Below, piece after piece: positions 9,345-17,818 of a DNA stretch of 64,000 nucleotides (positions within the stretch are counted from its first letter, which is position 1; each line of letters begins with the position of its first letter). A program made the position numbers and the translations under genes. Under the pieces are notes generated by a model, which saw nothing but the letters and a program-made list of their open reading frames with translations, was not told the origin of the DNA and ran no database searches. The stretch comes from JAWXCE01 sp033764775. Its GTDB lineage: Bacteria; Pseudomonadota; Alphaproteobacteria; Rhizobiales; Rhodomicrobiaceae. Location of the stretch: NCBI GenBank assembly GCA_033764775.1, contig JANRIQ010000025.1, forward strand, positions 1-64,000, written 5' to 3'.

Positions 9345-10675
9345 TGGCGGCCGGGGTGCGTCAGGCGCCGCTTCGCATCGGGGTCGCGGGTCTCGGCACT
9401 GTGGGCGCCGGACTTTTGCGGCTCTTGCGCGATCAAGCGGGGATGCTTGAAGTGCGCTGCGGCCGCGAACTCCGTGTGGTCGGCGTGAGCGCGCGCAGCA
9501 AAAGCAAAGATCGCGGCGTCGATCTGTCGTCATTTGAGTGGTTCGACGCGCCCGAGGCGCTGGCCGCAAGCCCGCATATCGACGTGTTCGTGGAGTTGAT
9601 CGGCGGGGAGGGCGGGGCCGCCAAGGCTTCCGTGGAGGCGGCGCTCGCCGCTGGCAAGCATGTGGTCACGGCCAACAAGGCGCTGATCGCGCATCACGGC
9701 GCTTCGCTCGCCGCCAAGGCCGAGGGTCGCGGCCTTGCGCTCAATTTCGAGGCCGCCGTCGCCGGGGCGATCCCCATCGTCAAGGCCCTGCGCGAAAGCC
9801 TCAGCGGGAACACGCTCACCCGCGTTTACGGCATCATGAACGGCACGACCAACTACATCCTTTCGCGCATGACGCACGAGGGCGGCGATTTCAGCGCCAT
9901 TCTCGCCGACGCGCAGGCCATCGGCTATGCGGAGGCCGACCCGGCGTTCGACGTGGGCGGGCATGACGCGGCGCACAAGCTGGCCATTTTGACCACGCTC
10001 GCCTTCGGCACGCAGATCTCGCTCGATTCGATCTATATCGAGGGCATCGAGGCCATCACCGCCGCCGACATCGGCGCCGCCGACGATCTCGGCTATCGCA
10101 TCAAGCTGCTTGCCGCCGCCGTGCGCACCGAAAGCGGCATCGAGCAGCGCGTGCACCCCGCCATGGTGCCCAAAACCGCCGCCATCGCGCAGGTGGACGG
10201 CGTGACGAACTGCGTGGCGGTGGATGCGGATCACGCCGGCGGCGTGATGCTCGCAGGCCCCGGCGCCGGCGCGCAGGCTACGGCCTCATCAGTGGTCAGC
10301 GATCTGGCCGACATCGCGCGCGGCCTGATCCTGCCCCCCTTCGCTGTCCCCGTCGCCCAGCTCAAGCCGTATCAGCGCGCGCAGATGCGCGAGCACGAGG
10401 GCGGATACTACATCCGGCTTTCGGTCTATGACCGGCCCGGCGCCTTTGCGGCCATCGCCACGCGCATGGCGGCGGAGGGCATCTCGCTCGAGAGCATCGT
10501 GCAGCGGCGGACCCGCGCCTTGGGCGCATCGCCGGACGGCGCGGGCGCGCCGACGCCAGTCATCATCATCACCCACCGGACCATGGAGGCGGCCATCCGG
10601 CGGGCGCTCGACGCCATCGAGCGGGACGGGCATGTTGATCGCCCACCGCAGATGATTAGAATAGAAAAGCTGTAG
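9344..10675 (+). CDS. hom: Homoserine dehydrogenase
   Basis: Reduces aspartate semialdehyde to homoserine in threonine and methionine synthesis. The 443-residue enzyme has the N-terminal dinucleotide motif GVAGLGTVGAGLL, the catalytic core with NGTTNYIL and EADPAFDVGGHDAAHKL, and a C-terminal ACT domain beginning near YYIRLSVYDRPG, which is usually the site of threonine feedback. The ATG overlaps the aminotransferase stop by one base. Confidence 0.95.
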   Translation: MAAGVRQAPLRIGVAGLGTVGAGLLRLLRDQAGMLEVRCGRELRVVGVSARSKSKDRGVDLSSFEWFDAPEALAASPHIDVFVELIGGEGGAAKASVEAALAAGKHVVTANKALIAHHGASLAAKAEGRGLALNFEAAVAGAIPIVKALRESLSGNTLTRVYGIMNGTTNYILSRMTHEGGDFSAILADAQAIGYAEADPAFDVGGHDAAHKLAILTTLAFGTQISLDSIYIEGIEAITAADIGAADDLGYRIKLLAAAVRTESGIEQRVHPAMVPKTAAIAQVDGVTNCVAVDADHAGGVMLAGPGAGAQATASSVVSDLADIARGLILPPFAVPVAQLKPYQRAQMREHEGGYYIRLSVYDRPGAFAAIATRMAAEGISLESIVQRRTRALGASPDGAGAPTPVIIITHRTMEAAIRRALDAIERDGHVDRPPQMIRIEKL

Positions 10676-10706
10676 TCGCCGCCGGCCGCTTGCTCAGGAG
10701 GTCCCG

Positions 10707-11696
10707 ATGCGAAACGCGACGCCGTCGCAATCCCCGCTGACGCGCGCCCTCTCGCTGGAGGTGGCTCGGGTGACTGAGGCGGCCGCCGTGGCCGCGGCCC
10801 GCTGGCGCGGCAAGGGAGACGAGGCTGCGGCCGACCGGGCGGCGGCGGAGGCCATGCGGCGCGAGCTTGCGAGCCTGCCGGTGCGCGGCCGCGTGGTCAT
10901 CGGCGAAGGCGATCGCGAGGAGACCCCGCTTCTATTCATCGGCGAGGAGATCGGCGCGCCGGACGGGCTCGCAGCCGACATCGCCGTTGATCCGCTCGAA
11001 GGCTCGACCATCTGCGCCAAAGCCCAGCCGAACGCCCTGACCGTGCTCGCCATCGCGGAGGGTGGAACGCTTCTGAAGGCGCCCGACATCTACATGGACA
11101 AGATCGCGATCGGCCCGGGCTTCGCGCCCGATCTCGTGCATCTCGACTTCGCCCCCGCCAAAAACCTGGCGCGCTTGGCCGAGGCCAAGGGCGTGCCCGT
11201 CGCGGCGCTGACCGCCTGCATCCTTGACCGGCCGCGCCACGCGCGCCTCATCGCCGAGGTGCGGGCGGCGGGCGCCTCCGTCCAGCTCATCGGCGACGGC
11301 GACATCGCGGGGGTCATTCAAGCCTGTGAGCCGGCCGAGACGGGCATCGACATCTACATGGGGCTCGGCGGCGCGCCCGAAGGCGTGTTGGCGGCGGCGG
11401 CGCTGCGCTGCATCGGCGGGCGGATGCAGGGTCGGCTCAGCCCTCAGAACGAGGGCGAGCGGCGCATGGCCGCTGACCTGGGCGTGAAGGACATCGCCCG
11501 CGTCTACACCGCCGAGGAGATGGCCTCGGGCGATGTGATTTTCGCCGCGACCGGCGTCACCGACGGCGCGCTGCTGGACGGCGTGCGCATCGGCGAGACC
11601 CACGTCGAGACCCACACGCTCATCATGCGCGGCGCGACCGGCACCATCCGCTGGGTGCGAACCAAGCACCGCAAGACCGCGAAATTCGCTGTGTAG
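10707..11696 (+). CDS. glpX: Class II fructose-1,6-bisphosphatase
   Basis: Hydrolyses fructose-1,6-bisphosphate in gluconeogenesis, and also sedoheptulose-1,7-bisphosphate in carbon fixation cycles. The 329-residue protein shows the GlpX metal-site motifs GEGDREETPLLFIGE and AVDPLEGST, and the later GLGGAPEGVLAAAALR. It lies about 30 bases after hom in the conserved alphaproteobacterial order hom-glpX-recJ. An AGGAGG-like element (tcaggaggtc) precedes ATG 10707. Confidence 0.95.
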   Translation: MRNATPSQSPLTRALSLEVARVTEAAAVAAARWRGKGDEAAADRAAAEAMRRELASLPVRGRVVIGEGDREETPLLFIGEEIGAPDGLAADIAVDPLEGSTICAKAQPNALTVLAIAEGGTLLKAPDIYMDKIAIGPGFAPDLVHLDFAPAKNLARLAEAKGVPVAALTACILDRPRHARLIAEVRAAGASVQLIGDGDIAGVIQACEPAETGIDIYMGLGGAPEGVLAAAALRCIGGRMQGRLSPQNEGERRMAADLGVKDIARVYTAEEMASGDVIFAATGVTDGALLDGVRIGETHVETHTLIMRGATGTIRWVRTKHRKTAKFAV

Positions 11697-11771
11697 CGGC
11701 GCCCGCCGCGTTCTTTTCCCGCATCGCCGAATCGCCCTCTAATGCGCCGTTGAAAAACAGGTGCTTGGGCC

Positions 11772-13598
11772 ATGCTGTCGTTGTCGCTCGAGGCGCCGCG
11801 CGCGCCGCAAAAGCCGTTTCTTGGCGTCGTCCGGTCTGCGCGGGGTCTTGCGTGGTTCGACCGGCTGCCGGTGGAGCGCGCGCCGGCGGCGACGGCGATC
11901 AGCCAGCGCTACGGCGTCGATGAGCTCGTGGGCCGCATTCTCGCCGCCCGCGGCGCCCGGCTCGACGAGGTGGAGGACTGGCTCAACCCGACCCTCAAGC
12001 GCCTCATGCCCGACCCGATGTCGCTGAAGGACATGGACGCCGGCGCCGAGCGGCTGGCCTGCGCCATCATGAAGCGCGAGCGCATCGCGGTGTTCGGCGA
12101 CTACGACGTGGACGGCGCCGCCTCCGCCGCCCTCATGTCGAGGTTCATCGCCGCCCATGGCGCGGGCGCCCGCATCTACATACCCGACCGCATGACGGAA
12201 GGCTACGGCCCGAGCGAGGTTGCGATCGGCGCGCTCATCGACGAGGGCGCGACCCTCATCGTGACGGTCGACTGCGGCGCGACGAGCCATGCCCCGCTCG
12301 CCGTCGCCGCGCGGCGCAAGGTGGACGTGATCGTGGCCGATCATCATCAGGTCTCGCAGGATCTGCCGGACGCCCGCGCGGTCATCAACCCCAACCGGCA
12401 GGACGACTTAAGCGGGCAGGGGCATCTTTCGGCGGCGGGCGTCGTGTTCCTGCTGCTCGTCGCGACCATGCGCCGCCTGCGGGTGAAGGGTTTTTATGGA
12501 TCGGGCGCCCCCGAGCCGGACTTGCTCGCCTGGCTTGATCTGGTGGCTCTCTCGACCGTGTGCGACGTGGTGCCCATCGCCGGCGTGAACCGCGCCTTCA
12601 TCATGCAAGGGCTGCGCGTCATGCGGCGGCGGGAGAACGCCGGGCTTCGCGCGCTCGCCGACGCCGCGTCCCTCAAATGCGCGCCGACGCCCTATCACCT
12701 GGGATTCGTGCTCGGGCCGCGCATCAACGCAGGCGGCCGCATCGGCGACTCAGGGCTCGGCGCGCGTCTCCTCGCCAGCGACGACGAGGCGGAAACGGCG
12801 CGGATCGCCGCCCTTTTGGACAAGTTGAACCGCGAGCGCCAGCAGATGGAGGCGGAGATGCTGAAGACCGCCGTGGCCGAGGCCGAAGCGGCGCTCGCCG
12901 CAGCGCCCGACGCGCCGGTTCTCGTCTCCGCGTCCGAGACGTATCACAAGGGCGTCGCAGGGCTGATCGCCGCACGGCTCACCGAGCAATTCCAGCGGCC
13001 GAGCCTCGTCATCGCCTGGGACGCGGCCGGCGAGGGCGTCGGTTCGGCTCGCTCCGTGGCTGGCGCCGACATCGGGCGCGCGGTGCGCGCGGCGGTGGAG
13101 GCGGGCGTGGCTTTGAAGGGCGGCGGTCACGCCATGGCGGCGGGCGTCACGGTGACGCGGGGGAGCTTCGAGCGCTTCTGCGACCGGCTGCGCGCGGAGC
13201 TTGCCGGAGCCGGAGGCCTCGGCGTCGCGCGGCTCGAGGTGGATGGAGCGCTATCGGCGCAAGGCGCGACCGCCGCGCTGATGGACCAGATCGACAAGGC
13301 AGGGCCGTATGGGGCCGGCTCGCCCGCGCCGCGCTTCGTGCTGCCCATGCACCGCGTCGGCGCGGTGAAGCAGGTGGGGCATGCGCATCTGCGGTGCTCG
13401 GTCGCGTCCGGGGGCGGCGCGTCGCTCGATGCGGTCGCGTTCCGCGCGGCGGGAACGCCCTTGGGCGAGGCGCTGACGCGCGCGGGTCGCAAGCCGATGC
13501 ACGTCGCCGGCCGGCTGAACCGCGACGCATGGGGCGGGCGGGAGCGCATCGAGCTCATAATCGAGGATGTCGCCGACCCATCCGAGCAGCGCCCGTGA
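11772..13598 (+). CDS. recJ: Single-stranded-DNA-specific exonuclease RecJ
   Basis: 5'-3' single-strand exonuclease used in mismatch repair and in the RecF recombination route. The 608 residues contain the DHH-family motifs in order: FGDYDVDGAASAAL (about 112-125), TVDCG, VADHHQ (the motif that names the superfamily) and the DHHA1-type C-terminal GGGHAMAAG. The length is normal. It is the last chromosomal protein gene before the tRNA where the prophage begins. Confidence 0.95.
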   Translation: MLSLSLEAPRAPQKPFLGVVRSARGLAWFDRLPVERAPAATAISQRYGVDELVGRILAARGARLDEVEDWLNPTLKRLMPDPMSLKDMDAGAERLACAIMKRERIAVFGDYDVDGAASAALMSRFIAAHGAGARIYIPDRMTEGYGPSEVAIGALIDEGATLIVTVDCGATSHAPLAVAARRKVDVIVADHHQVSQDLPDARAVINPNRQDDLSGQGHLSAAGVVFLLLVATMRRLRVKGFYGSGAPEPDLLAWLDLVALSTVCDVVPIAGVNRAFIMQGLRVMRRRENAGLRALADAASLKCAPTPYHLGFVLGPRINAGGRIGDSGLGARLLASDDEAETARIAALLDKLNRERQQMEAEMLKTAVAEAEAALAAAPDAPVLVSASETYHKGVAGLIAARLTEQFQRPSLVIAWDAAGEGVGSARSVAGADIGRAVRAAVEAGVALKGGGHAMAAGVTVTRGSFERFCDRLRAELAGAGGLGVARLEVDGALSAQGATAALMDQIDKAGPYGAGSPAPRFVLPMHRVGAVKQVGHAHLRCSVASGGGASLDAVAFRAAGTPLGEALTRAGRKPMHVAGRLNRDAWGGRERIELIIEDVADPSEQRP

Positions 13599-13669
13599 CG
13601 CAGCACTCCAGGCTTGTCAGCGTCGCAAATCCTTTTTATAAGGCCTGACGGCGTACGCATCGCCTAAGC

Positions 13670-13744
13670 GCCCCGTTCGTCTAGTGGTTAGGACGCCAGA
13701 TTTTCAATTTGGTAACAGGGGTTCAATTCCCCTACGGGGTGCCA
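13670..13744 (+). tRNA. tRNA-Glu (anticodon TTC), prophage target
   Basis: A full cloverleaf can be drawn: acceptor GCCCCGT with ACGGGGT, D arm with TAGTGGTTA, anticodon stem CCAGA/TTTGG around loop TTTTCAA (anticodon TTC), T arm CAGGG/CCCTA-side with GGTTCAATTCC, discriminator G and encoded CCA at 13742-13744. The G1-U72 pair is normal for alphaproteobacterial tRNA-Glu. The integrase gene lies directly downstream, so the 3' half of this gene is the likely attachment core. Confidence 0.96.
13722..13744. other. Probable attL core (3' end of tRNA-Glu)
   Basis: Phages of this type usually integrate by copying the T arm and acceptor end of a tRNA gene. The integrase gene lies 90 bases away in the usual orientation and the gene stays intact at this side. 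The matching direct repeat (attR) is not in the window, so the boundaries are inferred. Confidence 0.55.
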
Positions 13745-13747
13745 AAC

Positions 13748-13785
13748 GGCTTTTAGAGCATTGTTTTTGCTCATAAAAAAAAGCC
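13748..13785. terminator. Hairpin after tRNA-Glu
   Basis: GGCTTTT (13748-13754) pairs with AAAAGCC (13779-13785), and inside it GAGCA (13756-13760) pairs with TGCTC (13768-13772). T-rich and A-rich runs flank both sides, so it could stop transcription from the tRNA side and, on the other strand, from the integrase operon. Confidence 0.5.
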
Positions 13786-13789
13786 CGTA

Positions 13790-13826
13790 TTTCCCAGGGT
13801 TGGGTGTGGCTTAAAAAACTGGGAAA
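13790..13826. repeat. Inverted repeat between attL and int
   Basis: TTTCCCAG (13790-13797) and CTGGGAAA (13819-13826) form perfect eight-base arms with a 21-base spacer, just past the integrase stop. It may be an integrase or excisionase arm site or part of a terminator. No second copy was noticed. Confidence 0.35.
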
Positions 13827-13833
13827 CATCGGT

Positions 13834-14910
13834 TCACCTTTTGCTCTTGATGAGTGCGACCGCGTCGGCCGCGAGCTTTTTCTGGTCAGCAGCTCGCACG
13901 TATTTTTCGGCCTCTTTCAGGGAGTCCCAGCCGAACATCGCCTGAAGCTGGCTCGCGGTGGCGCCGGCTTCCGCCGCCTCGCACGCGTCGGCTTTCCGAA
14001 TGCCGTGAGCTGAGCAATGCGGCAGGCCCGCCTCGTTGCACCACTGGCGCATTTTGTTGCCGAGGCCCTTCTCGGTGTACGGCTTGCCGAACGCTGAGAC
14101 GATGAACGTCATCTGCCCAGGCGGCATGCGATCAATCTCCGCGGCGAGATCGGGCATGATCGGCAGCTCGATGAGCTTCAGCTTTTTCGTCGATCCTTTT
14201 TTAGGCCGCCACCGCAGCGCGGCTCCGTAGATGTGCTGACGGCCGAAGACGGCCGCGTCCGAAATGCGAGCGCCGGTCGACCGGAACAGCTCATAGGCAA
14301 GGCGTGCCGGGGTTCCACGCGGGTGACGGGCGACAAACGCCGCCATGTCGGCGGCCGTCCAAGTGTGGTGCCCCTCGGTGACGACAGAGATGTAAGGCAC
14401 GCCCGCTGCCGGATTTCGGCGCGTCCGCCCGCTCGCCTTCGCCCACTCGAACAGCGCGCGAAGGGCTTTCAGCCAGTCATTGGCGGCGTTTGGGGTGGCG
14501 AGCTTTCGATCGCGGATCACGCGGACGACATGCTCGGGCATGCTCGCGGCGGGGAGATCGCCGATGACGCCGGGCGCGTCGCGGCGCACCGGCTCAAGAC
14601 ACACGGCGTCGAGCGCGCGCCGCCGCTGGTCGCGGGTGTTTTTGGCAAGCCGCGAGAACTCAGCGCTCCGGTAAAAATCGGCGCACCAAGCGCGCAAGCT
14701 GCCGTCGACCGGGCGCAGTGGCGCCGGCTTCACGGGCGCCGCGCCGTCGCGCGCGGCGCGGTACTCCTCCATGAACGCGTCGGACGGCGGCTCCTCGCGC
14801 AGCCTGATTTTCCTGTGGCCGCGTCCGCGCCAGAAATAGCGCCGCACATTGCCGCGCGCGTCGCGATCCTCGTAGACATATTTCAGGGGGATTTTCACCG
14901 CATCCGTCAT
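13834..14910 (-). CDS. int: Tyrosine site-specific integrase
   Basis: Integrates and excises the prophage at tRNA-Glu. The 358-residue protein has an N-terminal arm-binding/SAM-like region and a C-terminal catalytic domain with Arg about 215 (STGARISDA), H-x-x-R at about 302-305 (AHGIRKA), Trp about 328 (FGWDS) and the nucleophile Tyr about 337 (EKYVRAAD). ATG 14910 overlaps the stop of the upstream AlpA-like gene by four bases; a GTG at 14925 is less likely. It is the last gene of a long overlapping operon and so depends on early-left transcription. Confidence 0.92.
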   Translation of the reverse strand: MTDAVKIPLKYVYEDRDARGNVRRYFWRGRGHRKIRLREEPPSDAFMEEYRAARDGAAPVKPAPLRPVDGSLRAWCADFYRSAEFSRLAKNTRDQRRRALDAVCLEPVRRDAPGVIGDLPAASMPEHVVRVIRDRKLATPNAANDWLKALRALFEWAKASGRTRRNPAAGVPYISVVTEGHHTWTAADMAAFVARHPRGTPARLAYELFRSTGARISDAAVFGRQHIYGAALRWRPKKGSTKKLKLIELPIMPDLAAEIDRMPPGQMTFIVSAFGKPYTEKGLGNKMRQWCNEAGLPHCSAHGIRKADACEAAEAGATASQLQAMFGWDSLKEAEKYVRAADQKKLAADAVALIKSKR

Positions 14911-15161
14911 GCGACGGCGCTCCACGCATCCGCCGCATCCTCTCCCTCGCCGTCTTCATTTGGCAGGGCGGCGAAGGCGGCGTCAAGCGCGTGCCGATCC
15001 CAGATGACCCGGGCGTTCACGCGCTTCGGTTTCGGCATGCGGCCGTCCGCGACCATGGCGTCGAACAGCGACGGCGAGACGCCCACATAGGCTGCGGCTT
15101 GCGTCCGCGACAGGCCTCGCGGCGCGAGCGAAGGCGGCAAGATCGCGGGCGTCGGCTTCAT
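14907..15161 (-). CDS. AlpA/excisionase-like DNA-binding protein
   Basis: 84-residue protein with a MerR/AlpA-type helix-turn-helix: LSRTQAAAYVGVSPSLFDAMVADGRMPKPKR, here read as helix, turn and recognition helix with the usual M-P-K-P turn, followed by an acidic tail. This layout is typical of phage excisionases and prophage regulators and it sits directly before int, so an Xis role is likely. ATG 15161 starts one base after the upstream stop; ATG 15173 is an alternative that adds four residues. Confidence 0.7.
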   Translation of the reverse strand: MKPTPAILPPSLAPRGLSRTQAAAYVGVSPSLFDAMVADGRMPKPKRVNARVIWDRHALDAAFAALPNEDGEGEDAADAWSAVA

Positions 15162-15162
15162 C

Positions 15163-15390
15163 TCACGCGGCATCGGTCGTCGACGCGCCGTTGGCCGCCG
15201 CCCCGCATGCGGGGCATAGGTGAAAACGCGTCGCTGGCTGCTCGCGCAGCTTCAGGCCCGTGGCCCAACCTTTTTCGGCGAACTCAGCTTGCGCGGCTTC
15301 GAACCAGTCCGTGCAGGTCTGAAGCGTCGCGCCGCAGTCTTCGCCGTCGCACACGAACGTGACCCCCCCGAAGCCCTCGTAGCGGATCAT
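15163..15390 (-). CDS. Zinc-ribbon-like small phage protein
   Basis: 75 residues with two cysteine pairs, one near the N terminus (FVCDGEDCG) and one near the C terminus (LCPACG), which together could bind one zinc ion. Function is unknown. The gene overlaps its upstream neighbour by four bases. Confidence 0.6.
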   Translation of the reverse strand: MIRYEGFGGVTFVCDGEDCGATLQTCTDWFEAAQAEFAEKGWATGLKLREQPATRFHLCPACGAAANGASTTDAA

Positions 15391-15611
15391 GGGCGCACCT
15401 CTAGGTTAAATGCCAAAAACGCTGTCTTGGCGACGGCCATGCGCATCACATGATCCGCGATGACGCGGCGCAGCAGCGCCGGCCGGTCGCGCATGTCCAC
15501 GTCGCAGGCGGCGGCGAAGTACGCCTCGGCCACGTCGTCGGCGAACTCTTCGGCGGCGCGCCGCGCCGCTTCGAGGGGCGAGATGAACTCGTCCGGCTTG
15601 GCCGCGATCAT
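15387..15611 (-). CDS. Hypothetical phage protein
   Basis: 74 residues, acidic N-terminal half and mainly helical (EAARRAAEEFADDVAEAYFA). No family is recognised. Four-base overlaps with both neighbours show that it belongs to the early-left operon. Confidence 0.55.
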   Translation of the reverse strand: MIAAKPDEFISPLEAARRAAEEFADDVAEAYFAAACDVDMRDRPALLRRVIADHVMRMAVAKTAFLAFNLEVRP

Positions 15612-15886
15612 TGCGGCGCCCCGGTGCGCATGTCATCAACTGGCGGCGCGATGACCACGGCGAGCACGCGCGCGTCGCGCATGGGGGTGAAATACTCCCA
15701 CGGGCCGGTCACGACGCCGGCGCATATGTCGGCGACGCTCCACCAGCGCACGCCATCATGCTCGACTATGACGAAGCACTGGCCGCAGTAATCCGGCGGG
15801 ATGCTCTCGGGCGTTCGCACGCCGATGACGGTGAGGCCGGCAGCCGCGATTTCGTCGCGGCACGGTTGTGAGATGGGCGTGAGCAT
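15608..15886 (-). CDS. Hypothetical phage protein
   Basis: 92 residues with a likely beta-rich core (YCGQCFVIVEHDGVRWW) that includes a CGQC motif. ATG 15886 overlaps the upstream stop by one base; a start at 15901 would overlap more. The function is unknown. Confidence 0.55.
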   Translation of the reverse strand: MLTPISQPCRDEIAAAGLTVIGVRTPESIPPDYCGQCFVIVEHDGVRWWSVADICAGVVTGPWEYFTPMRDARVLAVVIAPPVDDMRTGAPQ

Positions 15887-16098
15887 CAGTTGGCCTCGCA
15901 CGCCATTTGGCGCAGCGCGGCCAGGTCAATCTCGCCCGCCTCGAACTCCTCGAAGGCGCGCTGGGTGAACTCGCGCCGCGCGTTCCACCCTTGGCCGAAG
16001 ACCTCGCGGGTCAGCTCGGCGACGGGAGAAGGTTGTGCAATGGCTGAAAGTGCGTCAATTTCAGGCGCGGCGTCGGGCATGCGCAGGTCGATGGTCAT
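15886..16098 (-). CDS. Hypothetical phage protein
   Basis: 70-residue, mildly acidic protein with a likely helical C-terminal half (FTQRAFEEFEAGEIDLAALR). No known domain is recognised. It overlaps both neighbours by one to four bases. Confidence 0.5.
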   Translation of the reverse strand: MTIDLRMPDAAPEIDALSAIAQPSPVAELTREVFGQGWNARREFTQRAFEEFEAGEIDLAALRQMACEAN

Positions 16099-16337
16099 CT
16101 CACGTCCTCCTTCATGATGGCGTCTAGCCGGTTGATGAATTCAAGCCCAGACTCGGCCATGGCGCGCGCCGGCGCCCAGGCGTCCGAACAGGCGATGCGG
16201 ATGAGGCTTTCGCGCTCGGCCTTCAGCGCGGCACGAGCCTTCATGACGGCGAGCAGCGCGGGCTGGGTGCCCGGCGGTAAGGGCGGTTGAAGTTGCGGCG
16301 GGCGAATGCGGCGCACGAAATCGAGCGTTTCTTTCAT
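16095..16337 (-). CDS. Hypothetical phage protein
   Basis: 80 residues with a proline-rich N-terminal part (RPPQLQPPLPPGTQP) and a helical C-terminal part. ATG 16337 overlaps the upstream stop by four bases, which fixes the start even though the frame is open further upstream. Function is unknown. Confidence 0.5.
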   Translation of the reverse strand: MKETLDFVRRIRPPQLQPPLPPGTQPALLAVMKARAALKAERESLIRIACSDAWAPARAMAESGLEFINRLDAIMKEDVR

Positions 16338-16651
16338 TGGGGCGCCTCGTGGGGAAGCAGTCCCGCATGGGCCGCAACGACGCGGCGCGCCTCGATAAAG
16401 TCGCCAAGCGAGCGGGTGAATGTGGCGATCTCGGCTTCGCGCCGAGCCGGGTCTGGGATTGTGAGGAACAGCGCCGCGCAAGCGCCGGCCATGCCCGCCT
16501 CCAGATCGGCGAAGCGCACGCCCCCGGGGCGGGCGGCCGCCTCCTCCATCGCCGCCGAGATGCGACGCTGGATTTCGCACACGACGCAAGCGCATCCGTC
16601 GGCGCGGGGGAACATGGCGTGCGGCGGCCGACGGCGCGGGGCGGCGCTCAT
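16334..16651 (-). CDS. Hypothetical phage protein with a CVVC motif
   Basis: 105-residue protein. Near residue 20 it has CACVVCEIQRR, a possible half zinc site, followed by a mostly helical region. ATG 16651 overlaps the stop of the HNH-like gene by four bases. Function is unknown. Confidence 0.5.
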   Translation of the reverse strand: MSAAPRRRPPHAMFPRADGCACVVCEIQRRISAAMEEAAARPGGVRFADLEAGMAGACAALFLTIPDPARREAEIATFTRSLGDFIEARRVVAAHAGLLPHEAPQ

Positions 16652-17142
16652 GGGCGGCCTCCGCTCGGCTCTTGCGGTAGGTCGCCCGCCTGATGCAGCG
16701 CCACGATGCGGCGCATCTTGACTTCGCAGTTGGTGAGCCGCCACGCGTCCCACAGCCGGCGCGCAAGAACGAGCGCGTCGACGCCGTGGGCGCGGAACCA
16801 GCCGGGTTCGTTGGTGGAGCCGGCGCGCTCCACGTCGTCGTGACATTCGCGGCACAGCGGCACAAGCCATTTGTCCGTCGACTTCAAACCCATGCCGCGC
16901 TCGCCGGTGCCGTTCTTCAAATGATGCGGGTCAGAGGGCGGGCACATCCCGCACGTGCAGCACGGCAGCCGGCGCACGCTTTCGCGGTAGCCGCGGCTCA
17001 TGCCCTCGCGCTTGAGCGCGGCAGCCTTGGGGTTGCGTGCGCGCATAGGTTTCGGCTTGGCCTTTTTCGCGGCCTTGGCTGCGTCGCGGGGCGAGCGTTT
17101 GGGCAGCGGGAAAGTGAGCAGGTCGCGCGGGATGAGGCTCAC
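16648..17142 (-). CDS. HNH-like nuclease (DUF968/Orf-type)
   Basis: 164 residues. After a Lys/Arg-rich N terminus there is a zinc-binding HNH-type region: CCTCGMCPPSDPHHLKNGTG followed by PLCRECHDDVER. This fits DUF968 or Ref-type phage HNH proteins, which act in recombination, but the exact family is inferred. GTG 17142 overlaps the upstream stop as GTGA, in line with the rest of the operon. The gene lies in an early-left operon where lambda also carries recombination functions. Confidence 0.68.
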   Translation of the reverse strand: MSLIPRDLLTFPLPKRSPRDAAKAAKKAKPKPMRARNPKAAALKREGMSRGYRESVRRLPCCTCGMCPPSDPHHLKNGTGERGMGLKSTDKWLVPLCRECHDDVERAGSTNEPGWFRAHGVDALVLARRLWDAWRLTNCEVKMRRIVALHQAGDLPQEPSGGRP

Positions 17143-17510
17143 GGGCGACCTCCCGCGCGCAACGAGGCCACGGCGGCGAGCCGCTCGTCGATCGTCTCCC
17201 GCATCATCTCGAGAACGTCGCCCGCCACATCCGCCTCTTCGCCGGGCGCGCACACGGCGATAAATCCGGCCAGGTGCGTGGCGCAGCCAAAGGCGACGGC
17301 CGCCATGATTTCAGCGGCGTCCGTTCCGCGTTCGATTTCCGCGTTGAGGAATGCGGTGAACGCCGGGCTGAGGGCGACGTGAAAACGCCCGACGGCGGCG
17401 ACGCTCGCCAAGCTCGACCGGGACATTTCGCGCGCGGCCTCGGCGGCCTCCGCCTCCAGTTTTGCGACGTGGGCCGCGACGGCGGCGTCTTGTGCGGCGC
17501 GGGCGCTCAT
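17139..17510 (-). CDS. Hypothetical phage protein
   Basis: 123 residues, alanine-rich and predicted helical; the first 30 residues look like a coiled coil (AHVAKLEAEAAEAAREM). It resembles the next upstream gene product in size and in composition (both helical, with 'NAEI/NEAL' segments), so the two may be distant relatives. Function is unknown. Confidence 0.5.
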   Translation of the reverse strand: MSARAAQDAAVAAHVAKLEAEAAEAAREMSRSSLASVAAVGRFHVALSPAFTAFLNAEIERGTDAAEIMAAVAFGCATHLAGFIAVCAPGEEADVAGDVLEMMRETIDERLAAVASLRAGGRP

Positions 17511-17818
17511 TGGAGAGTCTCCGCGGTCTTGAATTCCGCGATATGCTCAAGCGCAAAGCCGACCGCGTTGTGCATGGTCTCGTAAACAGCCGCGACTTTG
17601 AGTTCGCGCGGCATCGCAGTGTTGCCGATGACGTTCGCCGCTAGAGACGCGATAGCGCTGGTCAGCATGAGGTTGCTGGCGACGCCGGGATTGTGTCGCA
17701 TGGCCATCAACAGCGAGACGATGAAGGCCTTGCCGTGCGAGTCCATCACCTCCTCAAGCGCCTCGTTGGCGGCGTGTTTCGCGCTTTCCGTGATCGTCAT
17801 GTATGCGGCGGCGGTCAT
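17507..17818 (-). CDS. Hypothetical phage protein
   Basis: 103-residue helical protein (SAKHAANEALEEVMDSHGKA, MAMRHNPGVASNLMLTSAIA). ATG 17818 overlaps the upstream stop by four bases. No known family is recognised. Confidence 0.5.
   Translation of the reverse strand: MTAAAYMTITESAKHAANEALEEVMDSHGKAFIVSLLMAMRHNPGVASNLMLTSAIASLAANVIGNTAMPRELKVAAVYETMHNAVGFALEHIAEFKTAETLQ

Noticed and set aside
10285..10292. CUGAUGAG on the minus strand within hom, as a possible hammerhead
   Set aside because: No GAAA box or GUC with pairing stems nearby, and it is coding sequence.
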